A stretch of 8,502 nt of DNA from an uncultured Eisenbergiella sp. (GTDB lineage Bacteria > Bacillota > Clostridia > Lachnospirales > Lachnospiraceae): NCBI GenBank assembly GCA_948960675.1, contig CARDPF010000131.1:1-8502 (forward strand), written 5' to 3'. A model generated the notes under the pieces. That model saw only the letters and a program-made list of their open reading frames with translations. It had not been told where the DNA came from and ran no database searches. The translations under genes and the position numbers were made by a program. Below, one piece after another: positions 1 to 6,723 of this stretch (positions within the stretch are counted from its first letter, which is position 1; each line of letters starts with the position of its first letter).

Positions 1-33
1 ATGGCTAAACTTAATGACATTGGCCGTGAATAG
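1..33 (+). CDS. 3' end of upstream reading frame (partial, unidentified)
   Basis: A reading frame open from the first base reads MAKLNDIGRE and stops at TAG 31-33. It is probably the last codons of an upstream tail gene, because the next gene's ribosome binding site (AAAGGAG, 42-48) follows closely, as elsewhere in this operon. The window happens to begin with ATG, so a ten-codon ORF cannot be excluded, but no ribosome binding site is visible for it. Nothing can be said about function. Confidence 0.35.
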   Translation: MAKLNDIGRE

Positions 34-53
34 TAACAGGCAAAGGAGACAGA

Positions 54-317
54 ATGAATTATAACGAAGAATTGATGAGATCCATACAAACCATAATCGA
101 CAAGCGGCTGGTCTCCTACAGGGCGGACCGCACCTACAAATCCGTTGTAAAAAAGATCCTTCCAAAGGGCTATGTGGTTCTGGATGACACCGGCAGCGAA
201 AGAACCGTCCCCTGCCGCATCCCTGCCCTCCCCCTGCGGGAGGGCCAGCTGGTATGGCTGACGGAGCCCTTGGGAAACCTGCGCGAACTGCATATCAGCG
301 GGATCGCCGGTACGTAA
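54..317 (+). CDS. Small OB-fold-like phage tail protein
   Basis: 87 residues. Residues 1-20 form a likely helix (NEELMRSIQTIIDKRL). About residues 25-85 alternate like the strands of a small beta-barrel, with the run GYVVLDD, a TVPCRIP strand, the turn LREGQLVWLTEP and the end LHISGI. Small proteins with this helix-plus-barrel pattern and a 'GQ.VW...P.GN' motif are common beside tail-tip genes in Firmicutes phages. I infer an OB-fold structural role in the tail tip; no enzymatic motif is present. The ATG at 54 is chosen because AAAGGAGA (42-49) lies five bases upstream. The gene begins 20 bases after the preceding stop, so it is probably in the same operon. It is followed by an unusual 250-base gap. 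The family name is uncertain. Confidence 0.75.
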   Translation: MNYNEELMRSIQTIIDKRLVSYRADRTYKSVVKKILPKGYVVLDDTGSERTVPCRIPALPLREGQLVWLTEPLGNLRELHISGIAGT

Positions 318-360
318 CCGCACCGCCTATTGTAACCGCAAAAAAGAATTTCGCTTAAGC

Positions 361-531
361 CAGGGCTAACCTGCCTCCTGCCATTGGAATTCCCCGTTTG
401 TATGTTTCCATGTGCCGAAAACCGGATGCCCGGCAGGAATCTGGTCCTGTTGCAGGACTCCCCTGACGCGCCCGCCGGTATGTCGTCCATGGCTTGTGGG
501 AAGCCCAATGGCAGGGGGCAGGTTTCCCCTG
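361..531 (+). repeat. Large imperfect inverted repeat in the 318-567 intergenic gap; possible structured RNA
   Basis: The 250-base gap 318-567 has no convincing gene but holds a long imperfect palindrome. The left arm 361-394 pairs with the right arm 498-531 at about 29 of 34 positions; its core CCTGCC.CCTGCCATTGG (370-387) matches the reverse complement of 505-522 at 17 of 18. Inside the arms further pairings nest in order: 408-412 with 488-492 (CCATG/CATGG), 421-425 with 475-479 (ACCGG/CCGGT), 434-437 with 462-465 (CAGG/CCTG), and a tip hairpin GTCCTG-TTG-CAGGAC (444-458). The whole could fold into one rod of about 171 bases. An AT-rich stem (TTTTAT 534-539 / ATAAAA 545-550) follows. No flanking target-site duplication is visible. 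It could be an RNA element, a palindromic mobile remnant, or a processing or attenuation site. Confidence 0.6.
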
Positions 532-567
532 TGTTTTATAAAAAATAAAAGAAAGGAAGTTTTACAG

Positions 568-1311
568 ATGGAAAAAGTACGTTTTAGGAACCACCAAAAG
601 ATTTATGAGGGCGAAGTGTCCGTACGGGGGAATGTGATCACCATTGCCTTTGCCGACGCCCTCCCGCCACAGGATATCCTCACCGGCGGATTCGAGCTTT
701 TGAACGAAAACAACGGGATCGTACAGGCGGATTACTCGGCATATACCACCGTTTACCGGATGCAGGAGGAGCCTGCGCCGCTGGTCTCCTTCTCCAATGA
801 CGGCAGCGTCTACACCCCTCCGATTCTTCCGGACCCCGAACCCCTCCCCAATCCTTATGTCCCCACCTACGAAGAGACGCTCCGGCAAAAAATTGATACG
901 CTCTCCCAAGCCTGCCAGCAGACCATCGAAGCCGGGCTTGATGTGGACGGGTTGCACTATTCCTATACGGAAAAAGACCAGATTAACCTGCTCGACATCG
1001 CAGGAGCCGTAAAGCTTACGGGACTGCCCCTGGGCTACCACGCCGACGGGCATGGCTGCACCGCATATTCCGCGGAAAAGCTCACGGATCTTTATACCCG
1101 CCTCGCCATGCACAAATATTGCCAGCAGACCTATTTCAACCAGTCGCGTGCGTATTTGGAGTCCCTGAAGGAGTCGGAGGAAAACAAAGGGGTAGTGGAA
1201 GCCTACGCCTATGGCACGCCGCTTGTCGGCCCATACCTTGCCACCTACAATGACATGGTTGCCCTGTACCATGCGCAGCTTGCGGCCCTTAGCCAAAATG
1301 ACGGGCAGTAA
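568..1311 (+). CDS. Phage tail protein with DUF4376-like domain
   Basis: 247 residues. Residues 1-80 look beta-rich (KVRFRNHQKIYEGEVSVRGNV), residues 84-99 are a proline-rich linker, and residues 100-200 resemble DUF4376. That domain is known from phage tail-fibre and tail-associated proteins, and the resemblance rests on helix RQKIDTLSQACQQTIEAGL, then EKDQINL, YHADGHGC and YFNQSRAYLESL. The function of the domain is not established; I infer a structural or fibre-attachment role. The frame is open upstream to an ATG at 412, but that extension would translate the palindromic gap and has no ribosome binding site. The ATG at 568 has AAAGGAAG (552-559) eight bases upstream and is preferred. The next gene begins 57 bases downstream. 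Confidence 0.8.
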   Translation: MEKVRFRNHQKIYEGEVSVRGNVITIAFADALPPQDILTGGFELLNENNGIVQADYSAYTTVYRMQEEPAPLVSFSNDGSVYTPPILPDPEPLPNPYVPTYEETLRQKIDTLSQACQQTIEAGLDVDGLHYSYTEKDQINLLDIAGAVKLTGLPLGYHADGHGCTAYSAEKLTDLYTRLAMHKYCQQTYFNQSRAYLESLKESEENKGVVEAYAYGTPLVGPYLATYNDMVALYHAQLAALSQNDGQ

Positions 1312-1368
1312 CTGGCGCCCCTGCACAAACTTGCCATGCGCAAAAGCAGCGCAGAAATGAGGTGAAAT

Positions 1369-2436
1369 ATGGCACGGCCAGTCATCATGCGCATACCCCC
1401 CTTTGACGCCACGAAGGATTCTGAAATAACCCTGTCGTGGATGGGGAACCGCGCCCACGCAAACCGGATCATCATTTATGACAACGATACAAACGAGACG
1501 GTATTTGACGATACGGTATCGTCTTTTGCCCTCAAGCATACCATTCCGGCCCACACGCTGGAAAACAACAAAAAATATTTGGTGCAGGCACAAACCTTCG
1601 ATGTGGAAAACGTCGCGTCCCCCCTCTCCAATAAGGTTCTGTTTTTTACCTTTGCAACGCCCGATTTCTACTTTGAAGGCCTGCCCGACGACCGTACGGT
1701 CACAAACTCGTCCTTTACCGCAGCTGTCCATTACTATTCGCAGGACTGGGAGGCCGTCAGCAAGTACGTTTTTTACTTATACGACGCTTCCAAAAAGCTG
1801 CTATTGCAAAGCAGTGAAATGACGGACGGTTTTGACATCAGCTATGCATACCGGGGACTGGACAACCACACGGCGTACTACATCCGCTGTGCCGGTGTCA
1901 CGGTAAACGGGATGGAATTGGATACGGGTTATGTGGGAATCACCGTCAAATTCGAAAACCCCAACACCTATGCCCGCATCTACGCCACCCCCCTGCCCTC
2001 GCAGGGATGCATTCAGGTGGCGACCAATTTAATTATCATCCAGTACAACGGTACGGACAGCTTTTCCTACATGGACGGCATGATCGACCTGCGGGGTAAA
2101 ACCCTGTATTACGACGAAGGATTTTCCGTCAAAGAGGATTTCACGGTCATCATCCGGGGCATGTATTTGTGGCAAAACGCAGAGCTGTTCCGGATGTGCA
2201 ACAAGAATGCAGGCTTAACGTTAAGCTCCCATGTATACTCTGGGGGAAAACTGCGGTTCCGCCTGGTTGTCCCAAACGGGGTAAACCGCTATCTGCTGTA
2301 TTCTGACGAACAGGTATTTGAAAACAAAGACATGGTTACGGTCATCATCAGGCGGAAAAACAACCTATACCAGCTCAAGGTATTTGTGGAACCGTCCGGT
2401 GCAGCCGTCAGTCCTGTATGGCTTGGAGGTGATTAA
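1369..2436 (+). CDS. Tail protein with two fibronectin-III-like domains and a lectin-like C-terminus
   Basis: 355 residues. Residues 3-92 read as a fibronectin-III-like beta-sandwich: an ITLSW strand, RIIIYDNDT, then TLENNKKYLVQAQTFD before SPLSNKVLFF. Residues 95-190 repeat the pattern (FTAAVHYY, KYVFYLYD, LDNHTAYYIRC). Residues 200-350 resemble a concanavalin/LamG-type jelly roll, with EDFTVIIRG, LTLSSHVYSGGKLRFRLVV and DMVTVIIRRKNNLYQLKVFV. Such modules are frequent on phage tail tips, where they can mediate weak carbohydrate binding at the cell surface; this role is inferred. The start is set by TGAGGTGA (1358-1365) just upstream. The last codons, for LGGD, are also the ribosome binding site of the next gene, so translation of the two is probably coupled. 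No signal peptide or catalytic motif is visible. Confidence 0.75.
   Translation: MARPVIMRIPPFDATKDSEITLSWMGNRAHANRIIIYDNDTNETVFDDTVSSFALKHTIPAHTLENNKKYLVQAQTFDVENVASPLSNKVLFFTFATPDFYFEGLPDDRTVTNSSFTAAVHYYSQDWEAVSKYVFYLYDASKKLLLQSSEMTDGFDISYAYRGLDNHTAYYIRCAGVTVNGMELDTGYVGITVKFENPNTYARIYATPLPSQGCIQVATNLIIIQYNGTDSFSYMDGMIDLRGKTLYYDEGFSVKEDFTVIIRGMYLWQNAELFRMCNKNAGLTLSSHVYSGGKLRFRLVVPNGVNRYLLYSDEQVFENKDMVTVIIRRKNNLYQLKVFVEPSGAAVSPVWLGGD
2425..2433 (+). promoter_or_regulatory. Ribosome binding site embedded in the 3' end of the preceding gene
   Basis: GGAGGTGAT is a full complement to the usual 16S rRNA 3' end. It sits eight bases before ATG 2442 and at the same time encodes the C-terminal Gly-Gly-Asp of the gene ending at 2436. 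The arrangement fixes the start of the 2442 gene and suggests translational coupling. Confidence 0.8.
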
Positions 2437-2441
2437 AGCAC

Positions 2442-3371
2442 ATGTTTATCTGCGGAAGCGGTTTTGTCGGAGGGGAATTGGCATGTGCCCTTACCCCTAC
2501 CGGCATCGAAAATATCCATTATGTCGAATTGAAAAACGGCATTTACGACGATCTATACATCACAAAGGCAACGGATTTTGCACTGGGCAGCCAATGCCCG
2601 CAGGAATGGGATTTTGACACCATACTATGGGCGAAATTTAACCAAACCACCCATGCCGGAAATGTGGACTGGAGTCTGGAAACCACCTCCCACATCGTCC
2701 TGAAAAGCAGGACGCAGGGACAGTTCCAATGGAAAACCATTGCGGTACAGGAAATCAAATCCCTGGGGGATTTTGTAATCAATTATCCGGACTATCTGGT
2801 GGCTTCCGGGCAGCCCGTGGAATATGCCATCGTCCCTGTACTATATGGGGCGGAGGGCACATACGCAAGCACAAGCGTGACCTCCCGGTTCTCCAAAATG
2901 TTCCTGATCGAAGGGGGCACGGTATGGGGAACAAACATCACGGACGGGTTCTGCGATACGACCCGCAATGTTCCGTCTGCAAGTGTGGAACTGCTCCACC
3001 GCAAATACCCGATTTTTGTGCGCAATACCATTGCAAACTATGATACGGGAAGATGCAAGGGATCCTTTGTTCCATTTGCCGACGAAGCAAAATGCGAACT
3101 GGCCTATGACAGCAGTCAGGATTTTCAGCGTATCACATACCAGCGGGAATTCATGGACTATATATGCGACAGCATCCCGAAAATCCTCAAGCTGCCGGAC
3201 GGGCGGCTGTGGCTGGTACAGGTTACGCCTTCCCCCGCCGATACCGCCCTCCAGGCGTACAACAACCGGGAAATCACATGGTCCTGGGTGGAGGTCGGCG
3301 ACGTCAATTCCGAAGAAGATTTATATTATTTAGGTTTTTCCAATGTGGAACCGGAATGGTGGGGTACATAA
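2442..3371 (+). CDS. Distal-tail / tail-tip-like structural protein
   Basis: 309 residues. Residues 1-90 are beta-rich with no clear assignment. Residues 90-165 look like a fibronectin-III-type domain (FQWKTIAVQEI, PVEYAIVPVLYGAEGTYAS, TSRFSKMFLIEGG). Residues 165-309 carry a pattern I associate with distal-tail-like proteins of Clostridia phages: KYPIFVRNTIANYDTG, then a helix-rich insertion, then 'FMDYICDSIPKILKLPDGRLWLVQVTP' in pieces, and EITWSWVEVGD. I infer a ring or tail-tip component next to the hub. The start is fixed by the perfect GGAGGTGAT at 2425-2433. The stop TAA 3369-3371 overlaps the next start by one base (TAATG), placing the product in a tightly coupled pair with the hub protein. 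The distal-tail assignment is from motif memory only. Confidence 0.7.
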   Translation: MFICGSGFVGGELACALTPTGIENIHYVELKNGIYDDLYITKATDFALGSQCPQEWDFDTILWAKFNQTTHAGNVDWSLETTSHIVLKSRTQGQFQWKTIAVQEIKSLGDFVINYPDYLVASGQPVEYAIVPVLYGAEGTYASTSVTSRFSKMFLIEGGTVWGTNITDGFCDTTRNVPSASVELLHRKYPIFVRNTIANYDTGRCKGSFVPFADEAKCELAYDSSQDFQRITYQREFMDYICDSIPKILKLPDGRLWLVQVTPSPADTALQAYNNREITWSWVEVGDVNSEEDLYYLGFSNVEPEWWGT

Positions 3372-5143
3372 TGGCAGAAATCATCACACAAAAAGACTTA
3401 CTCGTCGTCCTGCAGCATACGGCAGTTCCCGGATTAAAATTAAATATTGAAGTGTTGGATCAAAACCAAAAGGTCATGGACAGCCTCAACTGCGGCCTGA
3501 CCGGCGGAAACATGACCATCAACGGCGAATCCGACCTAAGGCGTACCGCCAACTTTACCATACAGCCCACCCTCAAGGGAAAGCTCAAGCTTACGGAAAG
3601 CAGCCTGCTGTGGATGAATAAGGATATCCGGGTGTCCGTGGGTTTATATGATCCCGCAGAAAAGCAATACCGGTATTATCCCCTTGGCTGCTATGTATAC
3701 ACCGATACCTCCGGTACCTATGACGCCACCACAGACCAGCTCACCGTCAATTGTTCCGACTTTATGAAAAAACTGGACGGCACCAAAAACGGGCAGCTCG
3801 GGGCGTTAACCATCTGCTATCCCGCCTACGAGGCAGACCCACAGACCGGCACGCCGGTAAAATACAACACGATCCGCAGTGCAGTCATCGAAACCCTGGA
3901 AAAGCTGGCGCACATCACCAACCACCGGATCGACGACATCGGGGAGTACATGGCAATGCCGGCATACAACGACCAATGGCAGCAATACCGCAAAGAACAC
4001 CAAAACAAATGGAATACCATTCCCTATGATCAGGAGTTTACCTCCCAAACCACCGTACTTTCCATCCTGACCGCTTTCCGGGATCTCTACCCCGGCTACG
4101 AAATGTTTTTTGACATGGAGACCAATGCCTTCGTATGCCAGATGATTCCCCTCTGTTACGAGGACGACATCTTTTTGGACGACCGTTTTATCCAAAGGGT
4201 ACTGATTTCCGAAAGCACATCGGTGGATATGTCATCCGTGCGCAACATCTGCGAGATCTGGGGAAAACAAATCGAAACCAATTTTTACACCGAAACCTGC
4301 CAATATGCCCAAAACACCTACTCTGCCACCATAGGCGGATATGAGGAGGGCTATCATAACGGCGATACCGTCGCGGTAAAAATTCCTGCCGCCAACCTTG
4401 CGAATGCCCAAATCGACCTAAACGGCTTCGGGCCCATCGGCATTTATCAGGAATCTGCCAAAAGCCCCCTTTTGGCAGGCACGCTGCTGGCAAACCGCGT
4501 CTACTCCTTCCGGATACAAAAGAACCGACTGGATGGACAGGATGTTGTCAAGGCCTATCTGCTGGGGCAATGGCAGCCCCATGCCCTAAATGTCCTGACA
4601 AACGGAAGAAAAAGCGGACAATTCGTGACGGATGCAGACGGGCAGAAGGTGGAACTGTACTCCCAAAAATATTTTCAAAAATTCTACAACTGCGAACGGG
4701 TGGACATGACCGTCATTGCCAACTCCCCCTTCACCGTGGAAAAGCTTGGGGAAATCCCGGACGTCAAAACGGGTGGGGAATATGACAACATTACCTCCGA
4801 CGACCTGGCGGCCGCAAGGGCGCAATGGGAAAACCGGAAAAACAGCCGGTTAACCGACAACATCACCATCACCACCGCCCTCCTGCCCTTTTTGGACGTC
4901 AACAAAAAGATATCCTACCGGCGCAGCGATTCCGACAGGGAACACCAATATGTCATCTCTTCCGTTTCCCATGATTTTGCCGGATACACCACCACCGTCA
5001 CCATGTACCGGTTTTATCCTTTGTATGAAACCCTTCTTGCGCAGGCGGGAACCCACAAGGTATTAAACGAATACAGCCATGGCGTTCTCGGGAAATATGC
5101 GCATGGGGAACTGACGTCCATCGTCAGCGGTGACGAAATATAA
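3371..5143 (+). CDS. Tail-tip hub protein (gp27-like, DUF5048-type)
   Basis: 590 residues, the longest gene here. Residues 20-130 match the start of DUF5048-type hub proteins: NIEVLDQNQKVMDSL, ESDLRRTANFTI, a WMNKDIRVSVGLYD strand, YYPLGCYVY and DQLTVNCSDFMKKLDGTKNGQ. A middle region (about 150-330) has a helix with TVLSILTAFRDLYPGYEMFFD and MSSVRNICEIWGKQIETN. The C-terminus (520-590) has SYRRSDSDREHQYVISSVSHDF and TTVTMYRFYPLYE, typical of hub barrels. These proteins form the tube-end ring to which fibres and spikes attach. No peptidoglycan hydrolase domain is visible. The frame stays open upstream to 3164, but ATG 3371 overlaps the preceding TAA, so coupled initiation there is preferred. 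A perfect ten-base hairpin lies inside the gene at 4455-4478. Confidence 0.85.
   Translation: MAEIITQKDLLVVLQHTAVPGLKLNIEVLDQNQKVMDSLNCGLTGGNMTINGESDLRRTANFTIQPTLKGKLKLTESSLLWMNKDIRVSVGLYDPAEKQYRYYPLGCYVYTDTSGTYDATTDQLTVNCSDFMKKLDGTKNGQLGALTICYPAYEADPQTGTPVKYNTIRSAVIETLEKLAHITNHRIDDIGEYMAMPAYNDQWQQYRKEHQNKWNTIPYDQEFTSQTTVLSILTAFRDLYPGYEMFFDMETNAFVCQMIPLCYEDDIFLDDRFIQRVLISESTSVDMSSVRNICEIWGKQIETNFYTETCQYAQNTYSATIGGYEEGYHNGDTVAVKIPAANLANAQIDLNGFGPIGIYQESAKSPLLAGTLLANRVYSFRIQKNRLDGQDVVKAYLLGQWQPHALNVLTNGRKSGQFVTDADGQKVELYSQKYFQKFYNCERVDMTVIANSPFTVEKLGEIPDVKTGGEYDNITSDDLAAARAQWENRKNSRLTDNITITTALLPFLDVNKKISYRRSDSDREHQYVISSVSHDFAGYTTTVTMYRFYPLYETLLAQAGTHKVLNEYSHGVLGKYAHGELTSIVSGDEI
4455..4478 (+). 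other. Perfect ten-base-pair hairpin inside the hub gene
   Basis: CTGCCAAAAG (4455-4464), loop CCCC, then CTTTTGGCAG (4469-4478) pair without mismatch, with one more possible U-G pair. It encodes AKSPLLAG in the hub. No U-tract follows, so it is not a terminator. It could be chance or an mRNA structural feature. Confidence 0.5.
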
Positions 5144-5163
5144 CGCAAAGAAAGGAGACCCAA

Positions 5164-5835
5164 ATGGCTACCTATACGCCACACAAAAAGCTGGAACTGC
5201 CCACAAGCCCGGAGCGGTACAATATCGGCGTCTTTAACAAAAACAACACCGTAATTGACTCCGAACTGCACAAGCTTGATTTAAAAAACGCAAGCCAGGA
5301 CAGCTTACTTGCCACCAAGGAGGAGGTCGAAGAAAAAATACGGGGGGAAACCGACCGTCTGCTTGCCACACTGGAACCGGACATACAAACTGCAAAAGCA
5401 CATGCGGTTTCCGTCCATGCCCGCACGGACGCAACCAGGACGGAACCCTCCGAAACAAACGGCAGCTTAAAAATCGACGGGGTGGAAACCAATGTCTACA
5501 CCCATCCGGCCGGTCCCAATCCCCATGGCGTCACCAAGGGCGACCTGGGATTGGCAAAGGTGGAAAATAAAAATTCGGAGGACATCCGAAACGAACTGAC
5601 CATGCAAAACGTGGTTGCCGCATTGGGCTATACCCCGCCTGATGCGGACACCGACTGGAATGCCAACACCAAAGACAGCCCGGGCTGTGTCGCCGCCGGG
5701 CAAAACCATGCCAATAAGGTCTGGAAAACCGACGGGGACGGGAATCCGGCCTGGAGGGAGGAAGCAAATGGAATCACATACGCTGACCCTGAGCCTACGG
5801 CCTTAACCAAAAACATGACGTGGATAGGAACTTAA
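5164..5835 (+). CDS. Short phage tail-fibre protein
   Basis: 223 residues. Residues 1-40 (YTPHKKLELPTSPERY, NIGVFNKNNTVIDSELHKLD) look like the N-terminal region of tail-fibre proteins that dock on the baseplate. Residues 41-85 are charged and helical, probably a trimeric coiled coil (ATKEEVEEKIRGETDRLLATL). Residues 104-160 carry the phage tail-fibre repeat signature NGSLKIDGVETNVYTHP, NPHGVTKGDLGLAKVENKNS and NVVAALGYTPP. The end has KVWKTDGDGNPAWREE, a frequent motif near fibre ends. The tip domain that larger fibres carry is missing, so host binding may instead be supplied by the downstream cassette proteins; that is inference. The start has AAAGGAG (5151-5157) six bases upstream. The gene lies 20 bases after the hub gene. 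Confidence 0.85.
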   Translation: MATYTPHKKLELPTSPERYNIGVFNKNNTVIDSELHKLDLKNASQDSLLATKEEVEEKIRGETDRLLATLEPDIQTAKAHAVSVHARTDATRTEPSETNGSLKIDGVETNVYTHPAGPNPHGVTKGDLGLAKVENKNSEDIRNELTMQNVVAALGYTPPDADTDWNANTKDSPGCVAAGQNHANKVWKTDGDGNPAWREEANGITYADPEPTALTKNMTWIGT

Positions 5836-5850
5836 AGGAGGAAAATACAG

Positions 5851-6183
5851 ATGGCAGAATATTCGAGAGAATTTAGTAATTTTCCTTCCCAGAAAATTAC
5901 GAAACACAATTTTAAAAATGTCGATGACGACATCGCATCCGTCATCAACCAGATCAATTCCCTCCGCGCACAGGGACTGTACAACCAGGCCACCCGCATC
6001 ATACAGGCCAACAGTGATGTTCTGGGGCAATATATCGTGGATGCCGTTACTTTCCGCACATGGGAAGAGGAAATCTATAACACCCAAAAATATGCGCGCC
6101 AAAAACAGCAGTCGGTCTATTTCGATGAATCGGAGGATGATTTTGACGGTATAGAAGGCGATGTCTGGCTGGGAGGTGATTGA
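5851..6183 (+). CDS. Small tail-operon protein, first of a tandem paralogous pair
   Basis: 110 residues, acidic C-terminus, no membrane segment. Residues 20-90 are predominantly helical: NVDDDIASVINQINSLRAQG, YNQATRIIQANSDVL, then EEEIYNTQKYARQKQQSVYF, followed by an acidic tail ending in DVWLGGD. I recognise the 'NSL..QG.Y..A' and 'I.NTQ.YA..KQQ..Y' pattern from small uncharacterised genes next to tail fibres in Clostridia phages. A fibre-assembly or adaptor role is possible but unproven. It shares this pattern with the next gene. The start has AAAGGAGG (5834-5841) upstream, and it begins 15 bases after the fibre gene. Its last codons are the ribosome binding site of the next gene. Confidence 0.75.
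   Translation: MAEYSREFSNFPSQKITKHNFKNVDDDIASVINQINSLRAQGLYNQATRIIQANSDVLGQYIVDAVTFRTWEEEIYNTQKYARQKQQSVYFDESEDDFDGIEGDVWLGGD
6172..6180 (+). promoter_or_regulatory. Ribosome binding site embedded in the preceding gene; decides the 6186 start
   Basis: GGAGGTGAT lies five bases before ATG 6186 and encodes the C-terminal Gly-Gly-Asp of the gene ending at 6183. A possible TTG start at 6180 would overlap this site, so ATG 6186 is preferred. It repeats the arrangement at 2425-2433. Confidence 0.8.
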
Positions 6184-6185
6184 CC

Positions 6186-6641
6186 ATGCTTTGCAACCCG
6201 GTTTCCTGTTATCCTGATAAAATCGACGAAATGATTTTTTTTCAGGATAACAGTCTTGAAAAAGCAGATGCCTTAAACCACTATAACAGTTTGGTTTCCC
6301 AGGGCAAATACAGCGAGGCAGGCGATTTTATAAACCGACAGGAAGAAATGTACGGGTTTTTCGCCGATTTTTTCAACCTCACCGAAAACCGAATCCATAA
6401 CACACAGGAATACCTGCTCCATAAACCGCCCAAAAAGCAGCCTTTTCTCTACTATGATGTGGAAGAACACCTTCCGGCCGACGCACTCCGCGTGTTTACC
6501 GATACCGGTGAGGAAGAGCCTTTGTCATCCATTTTCCTGTTTTCAAGCAGCGATGAACCGGCATCCCTAGACGGACTGTTTTTGTTCACCGGCGCAGAAA
6601 GCGAACCGCCAAACGCGGACACGGATACCATATGGATTTAA
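6186..6641 (+). CDS. Small tail-operon protein, second of a tandem paralogous pair
   Basis: 151 residues. Residues 33-91 align with residues 35-92 of the preceding protein: NSLVSQGKYSEAGDFI against NSLRAQGLYNQATRII, then RIHNTQEY against EIYNTQKY, and LYYD against VYFD. After that it has an extra 60 residues containing a short internal repeat (SIFLFSSSDEP at 115-125 and GLFLFTGAESEPP at 130-142) and ends in DTIWI. It is acidic and has no membrane segment. Function is unknown; the pairing suggests duplication followed by divergence. Codons 7-23 coincide with a strong hairpin (6206-6253) and include a run of eight T (6235-6242). The final codons ATATGGATTTAA are copied again at 8014-8025 as part of the type A leader. 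Confidence 0.75.
   Translation: MLCNPVSCYPDKIDEMIFFQDNSLEKADALNHYNSLVSQGKYSEAGDFINRQEEMYGFFADFFNLTENRIHNTQEYLLHKPPKKQPFLYYDVEEHLPADALRVFTDTGEEEPLSSIFLFSSSDEPASLDGLFLFTGAESEPPNADTDTIWI
6206..6253 (+). promoter_or_regulatory. Strong hairpin just downstream of a start codon, with a T8 tract
   Basis: CTGTTATCCTGA (6206-6217) pairs perfectly with TCAGGATAACAG (6242-6253), and inside it AAAATC (6219-6224) pairs with GATTTT (6233-6238), leaving an eight-base loop. The structure begins 20 bases after the A of ATG 6186. It may modulate translation of this gene, which depends on coupling to the upstream one. The T8 run (6235-6242) forms part of the stem. No U-tract follows the stem, so it is not a standard terminator. 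Confidence 0.55.
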
Positions 6642-6723
6642 TCCCAGACACTGCGGGCAACTCTTAAAGTCTGGCACGCCAAAAGCGCTTTCTACTAAGG
6701 ATCCCGAAAGGAGGATTATTCTC
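6625..6723 (+). repeat. Type A leader, copy 1 (includes 3' end of preceding gene and RBS)
   Basis: CATATGGATTTAA (6629-6641) through the ribosome binding site AAAGGAGG (6707-6714) aligns over about 95 bases with 8013-8106, with one net base of length difference and roughly three quarters identity. The repeat starts inside the last codons of the gene ending at 6641. This 82-base stretch between genes otherwise holds nothing recognisable. Confidence 0.75.

Noticed and set aside
426..440. Short match between the palindromic element (ATGCCCGGCAGGAAT) and coding sequence near 2594
   Set aside because: The match is only about 15 bases with a one-base gap, without extension on either side; treated as coincidence.
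412..567. N-terminal extension of the 568 gene to ATG 412
   Set aside because: The extension reads through the palindromic element, is rich in Cys, Pro and Arg with no domain character, and lacks a ribosome binding site; ATG 568 has a good one.
562..1731. A long open frame on the minus strand (389 codons) across two genes
   Set aside because: It is antisense to two well-supported plus-strand genes with good ribosome binding sites, spans their junction, has no recognisable domain, and would be the only minus-strand gene. It is most likely a by-product of codon bias.
2213..2226. Perfect 14-base palindrome GCTTAACGTTAAGC inside the 1369 gene
   Set aside because: One such palindrome is roughly expected by chance in a window of this size, it lies within coding sequence, and no second copy is seen.
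3164..3370. N-terminal extension of the hub gene to 3164
   Set aside because: It would overlap the preceding gene by about 200 bases in another frame. The hub family begins near MAEIIT..., and ATG 3371 overlaps the preceding stop in a typical coupling arrangement.
6180..6185. TTG start at 6180 for the second paralogue
   Set aside because: The codon overlaps the ribosome binding site GGAGGTGAT itself; ATG 6186 has correct spacing.
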